Assembly (NCBI GenBank): GCA_016712445.1
Contig: JADJRB010000001.1
Coordinates: forward strand, 2,451,905-2,515,904
Direction of reading: 5' to 3'
DNA: 64,000 bases
Source: Acidobacteriota bacterium
GTDB lineage: Bacteria > Pseudomonadota > Alphaproteobacteria > Caulobacterales > Hyphomonadaceae
Position 1 is the first letter of the stretch. Each line of letters begins with the position of its first letter. The notes beneath the pieces were generated by a model. It was not told the origin of the DNA. It worked only from the letters and a program-made list of their open reading frames with translations, and did no database searches. This document shows, piece after piece, positions 8,451-16,008 of the stretch. A program made the position numbers and the translations under genes.

Positions 8451-9566
8451 TTACACTGCGCGAAGTTGAGGGCGGGCGACGCCTTCCCCGAAATCTCCCC
8501 CATTTGCGAAGTTCCACCCATGGGCGCGGAGCCTTGTGGAAAGATCGGCCGGCGCCAGCTTCGTGTAGAGCATCGCTGTGCGGGAATCCTCCCATCCCCC
8601 GTTGCGCTGAAGTGCGACGAGATTGTGCCGGGAGGCGACCCAGAACCAGGTCGCCCATGTGTGCCGGAGCACGTGCGGCGTGACACGGCTCGGACCCTCG
8701 GCTTCGAGCCCGGCATAGTCGCGTGCCTTGTTGAAGATGCCCGCGAATTGGCCGCCTGAATTGTTGTCCCGGATGCGATAGGGCTGGCCCTTCGGCGTCA
8801 GCATCACGGCGCCCTCCGCTGGCGACTCGCGCAGATGCGCCAACGTCCGTGCACGTTCGATCCCCGACCACCGCGAGATCCCGTTCTTCGGATCGGCGAC
8901 GTAGGCTTCGGCGGTCTTCAGGTTCACGTTCTCCCAGGTCAGGTTGACCAGCTCGCCCGTGCGGCACCCGGTGCCGAGCAGCATCAGCACGAGACGTTCG
9001 CACATCGCCGGGCCGCAGGCGCGCTCGGCATCGACGCGGCGCGCGCCTTCGATCAGCCGCTCGGCTTCCTCAGGCGTCAGCCAGCGGATGCGGCGCTGGG
9101 CGTCTGATGGCTGCACAAGCCCGCCGCGGGCGTGGTGGTTGATCACCGCCCGGATCGGCGTGACGGCCTGCCGGCGGCGCGTGACGGCCTTGGCTTCGGG
9201 ATAGAGCTCCCGGGCGACCGCATCGATGATCGGGGGCGTCAGCGACGCCAGGGTGCGCTCCGGGCCAAGGTGGTCGAGGAGGGCCTTCATGTACCGGGCC
9301 TCGGCCGACTTGTGATAGGCGAGACCCTTGGCCGCCATCACTTCCTTTCGGTCGGCCATGTAGGGCACGGCGGCCTGCACGAACGTTGTCTGAGGCCCGG
9401 CGGCGATCTGGGCGCGGATCTCGTCCTTGATCTCGTCCAGCTTCCGGGCGGCTATTCGCCGGTCAGTAGTGCTTGTGCTTCGCTCCACGCTGACGCCTTC
9501 GAACGTCCCTTTGACGAGCCAGAAGCGGTTGCCCTTACGAGTGCCGGGGGCGATGAGCTTGAGCAT
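8451..9566 (-). CDS. int: phage tyrosine integrase
   Basis: Site-specific tyrosine recombinase of 371 residues from the ATG at 9566. Catalytic residues are visible: Arg202 (GTGCRTGEL), His298 and Arg301 (TPHVLRHTW), Trp325 (NGGWEDS) and Tyr334 (AMLYTKL). An N-terminal SAM-like core-binding part covers about residues 60-155. The frame stays open upstream to 9698, but that stretch overlaps the small HTH gene and looks non-coding in this frame. It lies next to attL and reads toward it. The attachment core in the anticodon arm of a tRNA fits a tRNA-targeting integrase. Confidence 0.95.
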   Translation of the reverse strand: MLKLIAPGTRKGNRFWLVKGTFEGVSVERSTSTTDRRIAARKLDEIKDEIRAQIAAGPQTTFVQAAVPYMADRKEVMAAKGLAYHKSAEARYMKALLDHLGPERTLASLTPPIIDAVARELYPEAKAVTRRRQAVTPIRAVINHHARGGLVQPSDAQRRIRWLTPEEAERLIEGARRVDAERACGPAMCERLVLMLLGTGCRTGELVNLTWENVNLKTAEAYVADPKNGISRWSGIERARTLAHLRESPAEGAVMLTPKGQPYRIRDNNSGGQFAGIFNKARDYAGLEAEGPSRVTPHVLRHTWATWFWVASRHNLVALQRNGGWEDSRTAMLYTKLAPADLSTRLRAHGWNFANGGDFGEGVARPQLRAV

Positions 9567-9739
9567 TTGGGGCGGTTCTCCATCGCCTTCTTCAGCTTCA
9601 GGATATGTTCGGGCAGTAAAACCCTGCGGTTCCCGTTCAGCAAGTGAGATCCAGGCGTCCGGTCGAGATATTGGCGGACGCGCTTCACGTTCAGGCAAAG
9701 GTCGCGGGCGACCGCGACATAGGGGCTCCCCGTAGTCAT
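9452..9739 (-). CDS. small HTH protein, possible excisionase
   Basis: 95-residue open frame. The first 57 residues look like a helix-turn-helix protein (SPYVAVARDLCLNVKRVRQY, then RRVLLPEHILKLKKAMEN), as in MerR/Xis-type DNA-binding proteins. The rest is read in another frame over the integrase start, so translation overlaps int by 115 bases. Its ATG overlaps the stop of the upstream gene (ATGA), which supports it being translated. Position directly before int fits an excisionase or directionality factor; this is inference from context and a weak motif. Confidence 0.5.
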   Translation of the reverse strand: MTTGSPYVAVARDLCLNVKRVRQYLDRTPGSHLLNGNRRVLLPEHILKLKKAMENRPKCSSSSPPALVRATASGSSKGRSKASAWSEAQALLTGE

Positions 9740-10104
9740 TGCTTCATCGCCTTGTCGAGGCTTGAGCCGTCCGGGAGTGCGCAGGAAGCAATGATCCGGT
9801 CGCCGTTGCGGGCGAAGCCTTCGCAGGTCAGCTCGCCGGCCGAGGAAAGGAGCCCGCGCAACTTTTCGCGCGCTTCCGGGCCGCCTGGCTCGTCGTATTC
9901 CGGCGCATTGAAGCGGCGCATGCGGATCTCGACCTCGCCCATGCAGAAGCTGTCGCCGTCGATCACAGCCGTCGGCGCGGCGGTCCAGACCTTCGACGGA
10001 TTGCGCGGATTGGCCTCGGAGCAGTCGTAGACCTGCGGCAGGGGCTCAGCCCGCACGGGACTGGCGCAGCCCGCCAGCATTGCCAAAAGAAGCGCTGTTT
10101 TCAT
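9736..10104 (-). CDS. exported SNase-like (thermonuclease family) lipoprotein
   Basis: 122 residues from the ATG that overlaps the previous stop. A signal peptide ends in a lipobox (LAMLAGC), so it is probably a lipoprotein. The rest resembles the staphylococcal nuclease fold: AVIDGDSFCMGEVEIRMRRF (strand with the Asp and Arg seen in SNases), NAPEYDEPGGPEAREKLRGL and GDRIIASC. Several catalytic positions cannot be confirmed. A secreted nuclease carried by a lysogen could attack incoming DNA or be a moron gene. Confidence 0.65.
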   Translation of the reverse strand: MKTALLLAMLAGCASPVRAEPLPQVYDCSEANPRNPSKVWTAAPTAVIDGDSFCMGEVEIRMRRFNAPEYDEPGGPEAREKLRGLLSSAGELTCEGFARNGDRIIASCALPDGSSLDKAMKQ

Positions 10105-11162
10105 TTCAGCCATCCCTCAAGATCGACTTCGCCCTGCGCCGGATAAGTCACGATCGAGAGCGACCGCAGCGACCCCAGCACGTTTTTGACATGGCCGCTC
10201 GTTTCGTTCCAGCCGAGCAGGTTGCATAGCTCGCCGCGCGTCCGGCGTCCGTATTGAGCCAGTGTATCGACGACCTGCACCTGCGGGCCTGAAAGCACGG
10301 GCTTGATCAGGTCGATCGGGTCGCCCTCTGGCGGCTCTGGCGCGGCGTCGATGCCGGCCGATGTCAGCCCGATATGGTCCGGCATTGGGTAGTCGATCAT
10401 GCCCTTGGTCCGCAGAGAGCCGGACACGTTTTTCAGATGCCCGCTGGTGATGCGCCAACCTGCGACGCCGGCGACCATCGCCCGGGACGGCTGTTCGTGC
10501 CCCAGCGCGCGCCAGAAGGCGAGGGCGCCGAGCAGGGTGCGCTCCGGGCCGGTCAGGCTTGCGTCACTGCTTGGGGCAGCCTGCGGCACCTGAGGCGGTT
10601 TCACTGCCGGCTTGCGCGGCGGCGGCGCAGAAGGATGTGCGATCTCCGCTGCGGCTTCGCAGTGCTTTTCCGATAGCTTAGACAGCGCCTTCTGGGCCAT
10701 GAGGATGCCGGCTCCGATGCCGCTCTGAATGCCTTTTTTGTGACCTTCGCTGAAGCCTTCCTCGCGAGCTGACGCAACGAGGCGGTCGGTCTCGGCCTGC
10801 CAGTCAGCCGGCTTCGCCTTGGCCGGAGGTTTCACGGCTGATCCGCCCGAAGGGGGCGCGGGCTCAAGCGCCCGCCGGATCGGCGTCAGGTCGACCTCGG
10901 CGAGGGTCTGCGCCTCGATGCGCGCCTCACCTCGTTTCGGAGCCTTCGAGCTGTCGAAGGTTTTCATCAGCGGGAAGCGCATGCGTTCAAGCATGTCCAG
11001 CTCCGGCGCCCAGACCCAGCCTTCGCCGCGCGGCAGGGACGGAAGCGACGAGATGATGCCCGCGCCTTCGTCCTTCGTCGCCCATTCCCCGATCCAGGCC
11101 TCGACCGCCTTGCGGTCCTGCGGCGCAATGAGCCGCATCGCGCTCTGTGTCGTCTCACTCAT
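10101..11162 (-). CDS. C-terminal part of a split HerA/DUF87-like ATPase
   Basis: 353 residues, beginning at the ATG that overlaps the upstream stop by 8 bases. From AMRLIAPQDRKAVEAWIGEW through LPRGEGWVWAPELDMLE and KTFDSSKAPKRGE it matches the C-terminal half of phage and island HerA-like ATP-binding proteins as I know them. The C-terminus holds two related winged-helix-like segments (GWRITSGHLKNVSGSLRTKG and GWNETSGHVKNVLGSLRSLS). The P-loop half is in a separate gene (11895-12131), and the middle with Walker B is absent. A glycine-rich linker and a DEGHKKG-type stretch lie between. It may now act only as a DNA-binding remnant. Confidence 0.7.
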   Translation of the reverse strand: MSETTQSAMRLIAPQDRKAVEAWIGEWATKDEGAGIISSLPSLPRGEGWVWAPELDMLERMRFPLMKTFDSSKAPKRGEARIEAQTLAEVDLTPIRRALEPAPPSGGSAVKPPAKAKPADWQAETDRLVASAREEGFSEGHKKGIQSGIGAGILMAQKALSKLSEKHCEAAAEIAHPSAPPPRKPAVKPPQVPQAAPSSDASLTGPERTLLGALAFWRALGHEQPSRAMVAGVAGWRITSGHLKNVSGSLRTKGMIDYPMPDHIGLTSAGIDAAPEPPEGDPIDLIKPVLSGPQVQVVDTLAQYGRRTRGELCNLLGWNETSGHVKNVLGSLRSLSIVTYPAQGEVDLEGWLK

Positions 11163-11724
11163 GGCTGTCTCCTTGTGCGACCGGGGCTGGCTCCTGAAGC
11201 GCTGCGGCGAGGCGATCACGGGCCAATTCAATTCCTTGCGCTCTGCCATCTGCCAGCTTGACGTTATCGCTCGCCCCGCCAAAAGTTAGCCTGTCCACGA
11301 GATATTCTTCGCAGGACATTTTACGAAATGACTCAGCGTACTGATCAAGCGCCTTGATCGCCGCCTCCTCCACCCTCACACGCGCAGCACGCTCTGCGTC
11401 GAGAAGGTCGGCGGCGCGGAGAATGTTGTTGGACACGCTGTTCCATGTGGACATTCCCATGTCCCAGCGGTTGTGAGCCATCATCTGCGTGTCGGCTCGC
11501 AACTGCGCAGCTACCTTTTCCACCTCATCCACCGCACTCTCGGGAGCCGGGGCGGGCAGGAGCGCGAGGGCTTCCTCCATACGCAGCATCAAAGCCGCAT
11601 TGGCGTTGGCCTTGCGGTTGCCATCTTCGGTGCCTTTTTCTCGGTGCAAGTCTTCATAGCGGCCAAACGTGTTGGCAGCCAATTGAAGGATCTCGCGCAC
11701 CTGGGTGATCTGTTCGTCAGTCAC
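11155..11724 (-). CDS. hypothetical phage protein between the HerA-like halves
   Basis: 189 residues, GTG start overlapping the upstream stop (GTGA). It is largely helical, acidic and without a recognised domain; the middle (DEVEKVAAQLRADTQMMAHN and LRAADLLDAERAARVRVEEA) resembles small coiled-coil accessory proteins common in phage early operons. It is part of an inserted two-gene cassette that appears to have replaced the core of the HerA-like gene. Function unknown. Confidence 0.7.
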   Translation of the reverse strand: MTDEQITQVREILQLAANTFGRYEDLHREKGTEDGNRKANANAALMLRMEEALALLPAPAPESAVDEVEKVAAQLRADTQMMAHNRWDMGMSTWNSVSNNILRAADLLDAERAARVRVEEAAIKALDQYAESFRKMSCEEYLVDRLTFGGASDNVKLADGRAQGIELARDRLAAALQEPAPVAQGDSHE

Positions 11725-12131
11725 TTCGTTCCCTCCGTATCCGGACGCTTCGCGCGCTCAATCACGCGCATCAAATCTTCGCTCATCGTCACACAGCGCG
11801 CTTCGATGGCTTTTGGGACGACGGGCAGCGGGTTGCGCCCGAGGGCGTCCAGCAGCAGTTCAGCGCGCTCGCGGGTGTGGGGGTGTTCGATCATGGGGTG
11901 TCCTCCACAATCAGCGCGCGAGCCGCCGAAGATCGCGACGGGATAGCCAGGCGTCTTTCCGTCAGCCATGAGGCGCAGGCCCCACCATGCTCCGGTCGGA
12001 TCAATGATGCAGACACGTTCACCAGCGTCCAGCAGGCGCTCGACCGCGCCCTTCGCGGTCACGGTCTTGCCCGCACCCGTCTTGCCGAGGATCGCGAGGT
12101 GGTTGTCGAGCGCTTCGTCGGGGATGCTCAT
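11721..12131 (-). CDS. N-terminal P-loop fragment of HerA-like ATPase fused to a small ORF
   Basis: 136 residues. Residues 1-79 match the start of HerA/DUF87-like ATPases: DNHLAILGKTGAGKTVTAKG is a full Walker A region, followed by RVCIIDPTGAWWGLR and PVAIFGGSRAD. After this the family similarity stops. The remaining 57 residues begin with an ATG at 11894 that has its own ribosome-binding site (GGAGGA, 6 bases upstream) and so probably form an independent small protein (11721-11894). The fusion frame is therefore likely a truncated ATPase read through into an inserted gene. Confidence 0.65.
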   Translation of the reverse strand: MSIPDEALDNHLAILGKTGAGKTVTAKGAVERLLDAGERVCIIDPTGAWWGLRLMADGKTPGYPVAIFGGSRADCGGHPMIEHPHTRERAELLLDALGRNPLPVVPKAIEARCVTMSEDLMRVIERAKRPDTEGTK

Positions 12132-12295
12132 GACTTCCGCTCCTCGCGTTTCGTCTTACGAAAGATCGACTTCTGGATGCGCCGCGACCTACGGTTTCCG
12201 CGCTGCGGTTCCATTGGTCGGACAAGCCGGGCTTCCTCTTCGGCGCGCGCTTCGGCGGCAATTCGTGCTTTCTCTTCGGGCGTGTAGTCGCTCAT
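12128..12295 (-). CDS. small basic phage protein (55 aa)
   Basis: A 55-residue frame from ATG 12295 with ATGA overlaps at both ends (with 12292 and with 12131), which is strong evidence of translation within the chain. The N-terminal half is acidic and helical (EEKARIAAEARAEEEARL), the C-terminal half very basic (RGNRRSRRIQKSIFRKTKRE), suggesting nucleic-acid binding. No family recognised. Confidence 0.65.
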   Translation of the reverse strand: MSDYTPEEKARIAAEARAEEEARLVRPMEPQRGNRRSRRIQKSIFRKTKREERKS

Positions 12296-12555
12296 GACAG
12301 GAAGTCCTTCGCATAGTGCCTGTCGCCGTCGCGGATCACGTCGCCCTCCGGGATGATTTCGTCCGGCGGTTCATACTCTCCGCACCAGCCATTCTTGTGG
12401 ACCTGCGGCCAGATCGTCATCGTCGCCGACATCATGCCACCGGTGATCACCGGAGCGCGTCGTCTGCATCGCACAAACTCGACAAAGTGCGTGACGTCCT
12501 GATCTTGAGGCGGGCCGAAGCCACCTTGAAATTTGCAGTTCTCGCAGGTCTTCAT
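12292..12555 (-). CDS. small Cys-containing phage protein
   Basis: 87 residues starting MKTCENCKFQGGF at the ATG that overlaps the previous stop (ATGA). CxxC (CENC) plus later single cysteines (VRCRRR, GWCGEY) suggest a zinc-binding or redox-sensitive fold; this layout resembles short phage proteins that begin with a CxNC motif. Function unknown. Confidence 0.7.
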   Translation of the reverse strand: MKTCENCKFQGGFGPPQDQDVTHFVEFVRCRRRAPVITGGMMSATMTIWPQVHKNGWCGEYEPPDEIIPEGDVIRDGDRHYAKDFLS

Positions 12556-13010
12556 ACCTTCTCCCTCCGGGCCTTCGCCCAATCTCTGATCTCAGCGTAG
12601 GTGATCGCGCGCAGCAGCCTGTAGGCCTCGCGGCACTGTTCGATGGAGAAAAGGCCGGTGTGACATTCCTCGGCCGCCAGCCCCATGCGATCAGCGAGCC
12701 ACTCGTAGCAGCGGACGCGCGCCAGGCGGGTGATGTGCGGCCGCTTCGCCGCGGCGGGATAATCGCGCCAGGCCTCGCGCCAGATCGGGTCCAGCAGCTT
12801 GTGGACAAAGCCACGCGCCCGGCGCGTGTAGAAGCCCGCCGGCCGGCCGAGCGGATCGACCGTCCCCGGATGACAGCCGACATAGGCGCCGCATCTGGTG
12901 CAGCGCCACAGCTTCTTGTCCGCCAGATCGCGGCGGTTCGGATAGATCACCGCGCCGGTGACGAATTCGGCCTGATCGTTCGGGCATTCGAGGCAGGGGA
13001 GGTCGATCAA
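12552..13010 (-). CDS. zinc-finger-containing protein (DUF3268-like)
   Basis: 152 residues from a TTG start at 13010 that overlaps the upstream stop as TTGA; no ATG lies near the conserved N-terminus. Two CxxC knuckles (LPCLEC and WRCTRCGAYVGCHPG) form a zinc ribbon typical of phage zinc-finger proteins of the DUF3268 type. The C-terminal half (WREAWRDYPAAAKRPHITRL) is helical. It is probably nucleic-acid binding, in the early left operon. Confidence 0.75.
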   Translation of the reverse strand: MIDLPCLECPNDQAEFVTGAVIYPNRRDLADKKLWRCTRCGAYVGCHPGTVDPLGRPAGFYTRRARGFVHKLLDPIWREAWRDYPAAAKRPHITRLARVRCYEWLADRMGLAAEECHTGLFSIEQCREAYRLLRAITYAEIRDWAKARREKV

Positions 13011-13636
13011 GCCGCGCTCCTGATCTGCTCGCGAAGCAATGCGCCCCACTGATCCGCCATCGCGGCGGCGATCCCGTCGAAGGTGCGGCTGCGCTCTTTC
13101 CAGCGATCCGGGCCGGGTGGCATCCGGGCGACGCGCTGGGTTCGACCGTCCACGATCTGGGTAGGCGTCAAGGCCGGGAGATTGCGAAGCCACAGGCATG
13201 TCGCTTTCGTCTCTCCGTGGCCGAACTGCCAAGGCTGGACCGTTTGTGCCGGCGGCGCGTAGTTGCGGATCAGCGCCTTGGCATGCCGGTGCATGATCGG
13301 GTTCTCGACCGCGACACGGGGGATCGGCGCGTTCCATAGGTCGGAGAACAGCGCGGCGCCGTCCCGAAGCTCGGTCTGCATGTCGTCAGCCGTCCGGCCC
13401 GGCGGCGGCTTTGACAGCCAGCGGACACCGCTATTGCAAAGGCGAGTGCACGGCGGATGCGCGACGACCATCAGGTCCCAGCCGTCGTCGAGGATTTCGC
13501 GCACGTCCCCGCGGATGTGATGGTTCGATCCATCCTCCGCCGGCAGAAGATCGCAGGACCAGGTATCGAAGCCCGCCGCTGTGAAGGCGCGCCTGACGAC
13601 GCCGGAAAACTCGCAGGCGATTAGGACGCGCGCCAT
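13007..13636 (-). CDS. short C5-cytosine methyltransferase-like protein
   Basis: 209 residues. Motif I (VLIACEFSGVVRRAFTAAGF), a motif IV-like PPC loop (HPPCTRLCNSG, residues 60-70) and motif VI (VENPIMHRH) are present in the right order, so the catalytic cysteine of DNA C5-methyltransferases is retained. It is about 100 residues shorter than standalone enzymes and shows no obvious target recognition domain or motif X. It may modify phage DNA with low specificity, or act on a modified base. Start: ATG 13636 (TGATG overlap); a GTG one codon earlier is possible. Confidence 0.78.
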   Translation of the reverse strand: MARVLIACEFSGVVRRAFTAAGFDTWSCDLLPAEDGSNHHIRGDVREILDDGWDLMVVAHPPCTRLCNSGVRWLSKPPPGRTADDMQTELRDGAALFSDLWNAPIPRVAVENPIMHRHAKALIRNYAPPAQTVQPWQFGHGETKATCLWLRNLPALTPTQIVDGRTQRVARMPPGPDRWKERSRTFDGIAAAMADQWGALLREQIRSAA

Positions 13637-14190
13637 CACACCACCGCCTTTCCGGCCGCGACCTGATCGACGTTGGCGAGGTGCACCTTGAAGGTCAGCG
13701 CCACGATCTGCGGATCATCCGCCCACCGCTCGCCGGGCTTGTCGTGCAAGGTGTCCCAGAGGTCCATGAACCAGTCGTGGGCCGCGTCGAGATGCACCGT
13801 CAGTTCGTCAGAAATTTCTGGTCGACACGGATGGCCTTCAGCCTGGCAGTCCTCACGGCTGATCGCCTGCAGCCGGTCATACCGGACGCGGGTCACTTCG
13901 AGGGTGAGGCGCGAGGCCCAGCGGGGCATGTGGATTGAAGGCTTGAACGGTCCGCCTTTCGGGCTGGTGGCGGCGTAGACTGTCTCAGGGTCGAAAGCGT
14001 CTTCGAAACCGCCCGCAGCGTCACGGATGACCCCGCCGTCGCGCTGCCGGTAAGCCTCGCGGACCCAGAGCAGATCGCCGACCTCAACCCGCCGGAGCGG
14101 TGAGGATGCCAGGCGGCGGGTCTGCGTCTTGCGGCCAGCGAGCAGTGCTTGAACCATCGGTGTGCTGAAGATGATCGGACGCACGGTCAT
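13636..14190 (-). CDS. ASCH-domain-like phage protein
   Basis: 184 residues. The start (IIFSTPMVQALLAGRKTQTR) followed by VEVGDLLWVREAY and ASRLTLEVTRVRYDRLQAIS is the usual form of the phage ASCH domain, a PUA-like RNA/DNA-binding beta-barrel found in many phage early regions. It probably binds modified or structured nucleic acid; no enzymatic residue is evident. ATGA overlap with the DUF5131 gene. Confidence 0.8.
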   Translation of the reverse strand: MTVRPIIFSTPMVQALLAGRKTQTRRLASSPLRRVEVGDLLWVREAYRQRDGGVIRDAAGGFEDAFDPETVYAATSPKGGPFKPSIHMPRWASRLTLEVTRVRYDRLQAISREDCQAEGHPCRPEISDELTVHLDAAHDWFMDLWDTLHDKPGERWADDPQIVALTFKVHLANVDQVAAGKAVV

Positions 14191-15170
14191 GGCGCCACCT
14201 CCGGGCGACCGTCATGCAGGACACCGTCGAGCAGGCGCCCGGCCTTCTTCTTCCCTAACTTTCCCCAGTAGTCCGGCATCCCGAAAAAGTTCCGGCCTTC
14301 CCCGGGGAATACGGCGTCTTCCGGCGCTTGAATCTCGCAGACCCAATCTCCCCATTGTTTGAACAGGAAGGGCACGCCGGCCGACGCGCACTGGTCGCGC
14401 AGGCCCCGGAACCAATCGGGGTGCGACGGGCGCGCCTGCGGCCCGCTCTCGCCCCCGGCGATGACCCAATCGATCTTTGATGGTGAGCGGACCAGCGCAT
14501 CAATGCCGGGCCGTTGAACGATCATCCCGCTCGAAAGGCAGTTGACTTCGGCGTCGCGAAATTGATCGCCCGCGTTGATTTGTGCGGCGACGGGGATGCG
14601 CGTCAGATCCACCGGCCCCAGCAGGGGCTCGCAGCTCAGGAAACGTTTTGCGGCGGGCACGGCCAGCAGGTGCGGGATGCGCCGGTCGGCTTCGGCCTGG
14701 TTCTCGACGGTCGTGCCGAGCCAGACGTTCGGCCATGGCCGTGTGTCCCACTCCCAGGGATGGTTCTCCCAGCAATTGAATGGCGGCAGCATCTTTCGGA
14801 TGTTATGCGGCCGTTTGGTGAGCAAGAGCCAGATGAGTTCTGGCGTCGCATCGATCAGCGCCCAGAGTGCATCGCGCCAATGCGGCGGCACCTGGTTGTC
14901 GAACACGTCCGCAAGGCTCGCGCAGAACACCATCGGCATCCGGCCATGCGCTGCGAAAAACGCCGGCGCCTGCCGGTTCCATTTCAGCGGCTGTTTCCAG
15001 TTCGCCTCGGCGGTCCGGCGGCGCCCGCCACTCCACAGGTCCGTGTCCGGATCAAACCGCTTCGTCTGCGCCTCGGCATAACAATGATCGCACGCCGGCG
15101 AGACCTTCGTGCACCCGATCCACGGATTGAACGTGTGGTCAGCCCACTCAATTTTTGTGTCTTCAGCCAT
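14187..15170 (-). CDS. phage Gp37/Gp68 family protein (DUF5131)
   Basis: 327 residues from ATG 15170. KIEWADHTFNPWIGCTKVSP followed by CDHCYAEAQTKRF is the signature N-terminus of DUF5131; the CxxxxxxCxxC pattern resembles radical-SAM cysteine clusters. Later conserved blocks: VFCASLADVFDNQVP, LLLTKRPHNI, VWLGTTVENQ, FLSCEPLLGPVDL, WVIAGGESGPQARP and FKQWGD. It is widespread in phages; the reaction is not established. Position beside ASCH and methyltransferase-like genes suggests nucleic-acid or nucleotide modification. Confidence 0.9.
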   Translation of the reverse strand: MAEDTKIEWADHTFNPWIGCTKVSPACDHCYAEAQTKRFDPDTDLWSGGRRRTAEANWKQPLKWNRQAPAFFAAHGRMPMVFCASLADVFDNQVPPHWRDALWALIDATPELIWLLLTKRPHNIRKMLPPFNCWENHPWEWDTRPWPNVWLGTTVENQAEADRRIPHLLAVPAAKRFLSCEPLLGPVDLTRIPVAAQINAGDQFRDAEVNCLSSGMIVQRPGIDALVRSPSKIDWVIAGGESGPQARPSHPDWFRGLRDQCASAGVPFLFKQWGDWVCEIQAPEDAVFPGEGRNFFGMPDYWGKLGKKKAGRLLDGVLHDGRPEVAP

Positions 15171-15339
15171 CGTAACCGTCTCCATGACATTGTGGGCAGG
15201 GCCGGGTTTCATCCCCGCAGGCGCAGGTGTCCCCGCCGCAGTAGCAGTCGACCTCGCCCGTGTTGCAGCAGGCCTCGCAGTAGCCGGGCTCGTCGTCGTC
15301 ATCGTCGAACGGTTCGAAGGGGGTGGTTTGGTCAGGCAT
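15163..15339 (-). CDS. small cysteine-rich protein (58 aa)
   Basis: 58 residues from ATG 15339. After an acidic start (FEPFDDDDDEPGY) come nine cysteines in a short span: YCEACCNTGEVDCYCGGD, then CACGDETRPCPQCHGDGY. This resembles a DnaJ-type zinc-finger or zinc ribbon. It overlaps the DUF5131 gene by 8 bases and the next upstream gene by 8, so it is part of the coupled chain. Function unknown; possible metal-binding accessory of the neighbouring enzymes. Confidence 0.7.
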   Translation of the reverse strand: MPDQTTPFEPFDDDDDEPGYCEACCNTGEVDCYCGGDTCACGDETRPCPQCHGDGYDG

Positions 15340-15601
15340 CGCTTGCTCCCTGACGGCGTTTAGAGGAATCCGCTTGCGCAAGCCGGTGCGTCCACTCCGC
15401 CGCATGTTTTGGGCAGAGGTCTTTCTCCGGCGCCGGCGACGTGGTGCAGCGCGAACACAGGCCCGCGTCGCAGGTCCCGGACTTCTTCGTCGGCACCTTC
15501 CAGTCGCATTCCAGCGTGGCGCGGTTGCCGCACTTGCAGCGCTTCGTCGGGCCGCAGACGATGGCGACACCCGCGGGGGTTTGGATGCGATGGCAGGTCA
15601 T
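15332..15601 (-). CDS. small zinc-binding-like phage protein
   Basis: 89 residues, with paired cysteines: CKCGNRATLECDW, GTCDAGLCSRC and LCPKHAAEW. The pattern of two zinc knuckles with a C-terminal CxxH is common in small phage proteins that bind nucleic acid. Overlaps the adjacent genes at both ends. Confidence 0.7.
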   Translation of the reverse strand: MTCHRIQTPAGVAIVCGPTKRCKCGNRATLECDWKVPTKKSGTCDAGLCSRCTTSPAPEKDLCPKHAAEWTHRLAQADSSKRRQGASDA

Positions 15602-16008
15602 GTCTGCTCAGCATGGCGATCAATAGTTGGCCAGCCGGGCCGAAACTCCGTGCACGTTCCATCCCGAATTTGACGGACGATCTCTTCGGCGCGCTCAGGC
15701 GCAATTGGGTACTCGGCCCGCATCATTTCAAAGCGGCGCCGCATGATGGCTTCAGCTTCTTCCGGTGTGCCGTCGCGCCAGAATCGCTGGCCCCGGTTGA
15801 GAGCGTGACCCGGCGCATAGACGTCGCCCCGAAAGTCGCAATGCAGAAGGGACAGGCCCCCACAACTTGGACAGCCCATGCTGAAGGGCGTAACCCCGTC
15901 TCTGGAATTCCAGATCACTTCTTGATGACCGCACTCGTCGCAGCGGTACTTCATCAGGCAGAACGCCTCGGCGTGGGCGTGGCCTCGTGCGGTTTTTGGC
16001 CTATTCAT
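15598..16008 (-). CDS. phage protein with rubredoxin-like zinc knuckles
   Basis: 136 residues. MKYRCDECGHQEVIW and MGCPSCGGLSLLHCDF supply two CxxC pairs about 22 residues apart, forming a zinc ribbon; M19 could be an alternative start. The C-terminal part is helical (EEAEAIMRRRFEMMRAEYPI). TGATG overlap with the exonuclease gene. Function unknown. Confidence 0.7.
   Translation of the reverse strand: MNRPKTARGHAHAEAFCLMKYRCDECGHQEVIWNSRDGVTPFSMGCPSCGGLSLLHCDFRGDVYAPGHALNRGQRFWRDGTPEEAEAIMRRRFEMMRAEYPIAPERAEEIVRQIRDGTCTEFRPGWPTIDRHAEQT

Noticed and set aside
15170..15302. Longer N-terminus of the DUF5131 protein
   Set aside because: The extension is Ala/Thr/Arg low-complexity and overlaps the small Cys-rich gene; the conserved N-terminus begins at ATG 15170.
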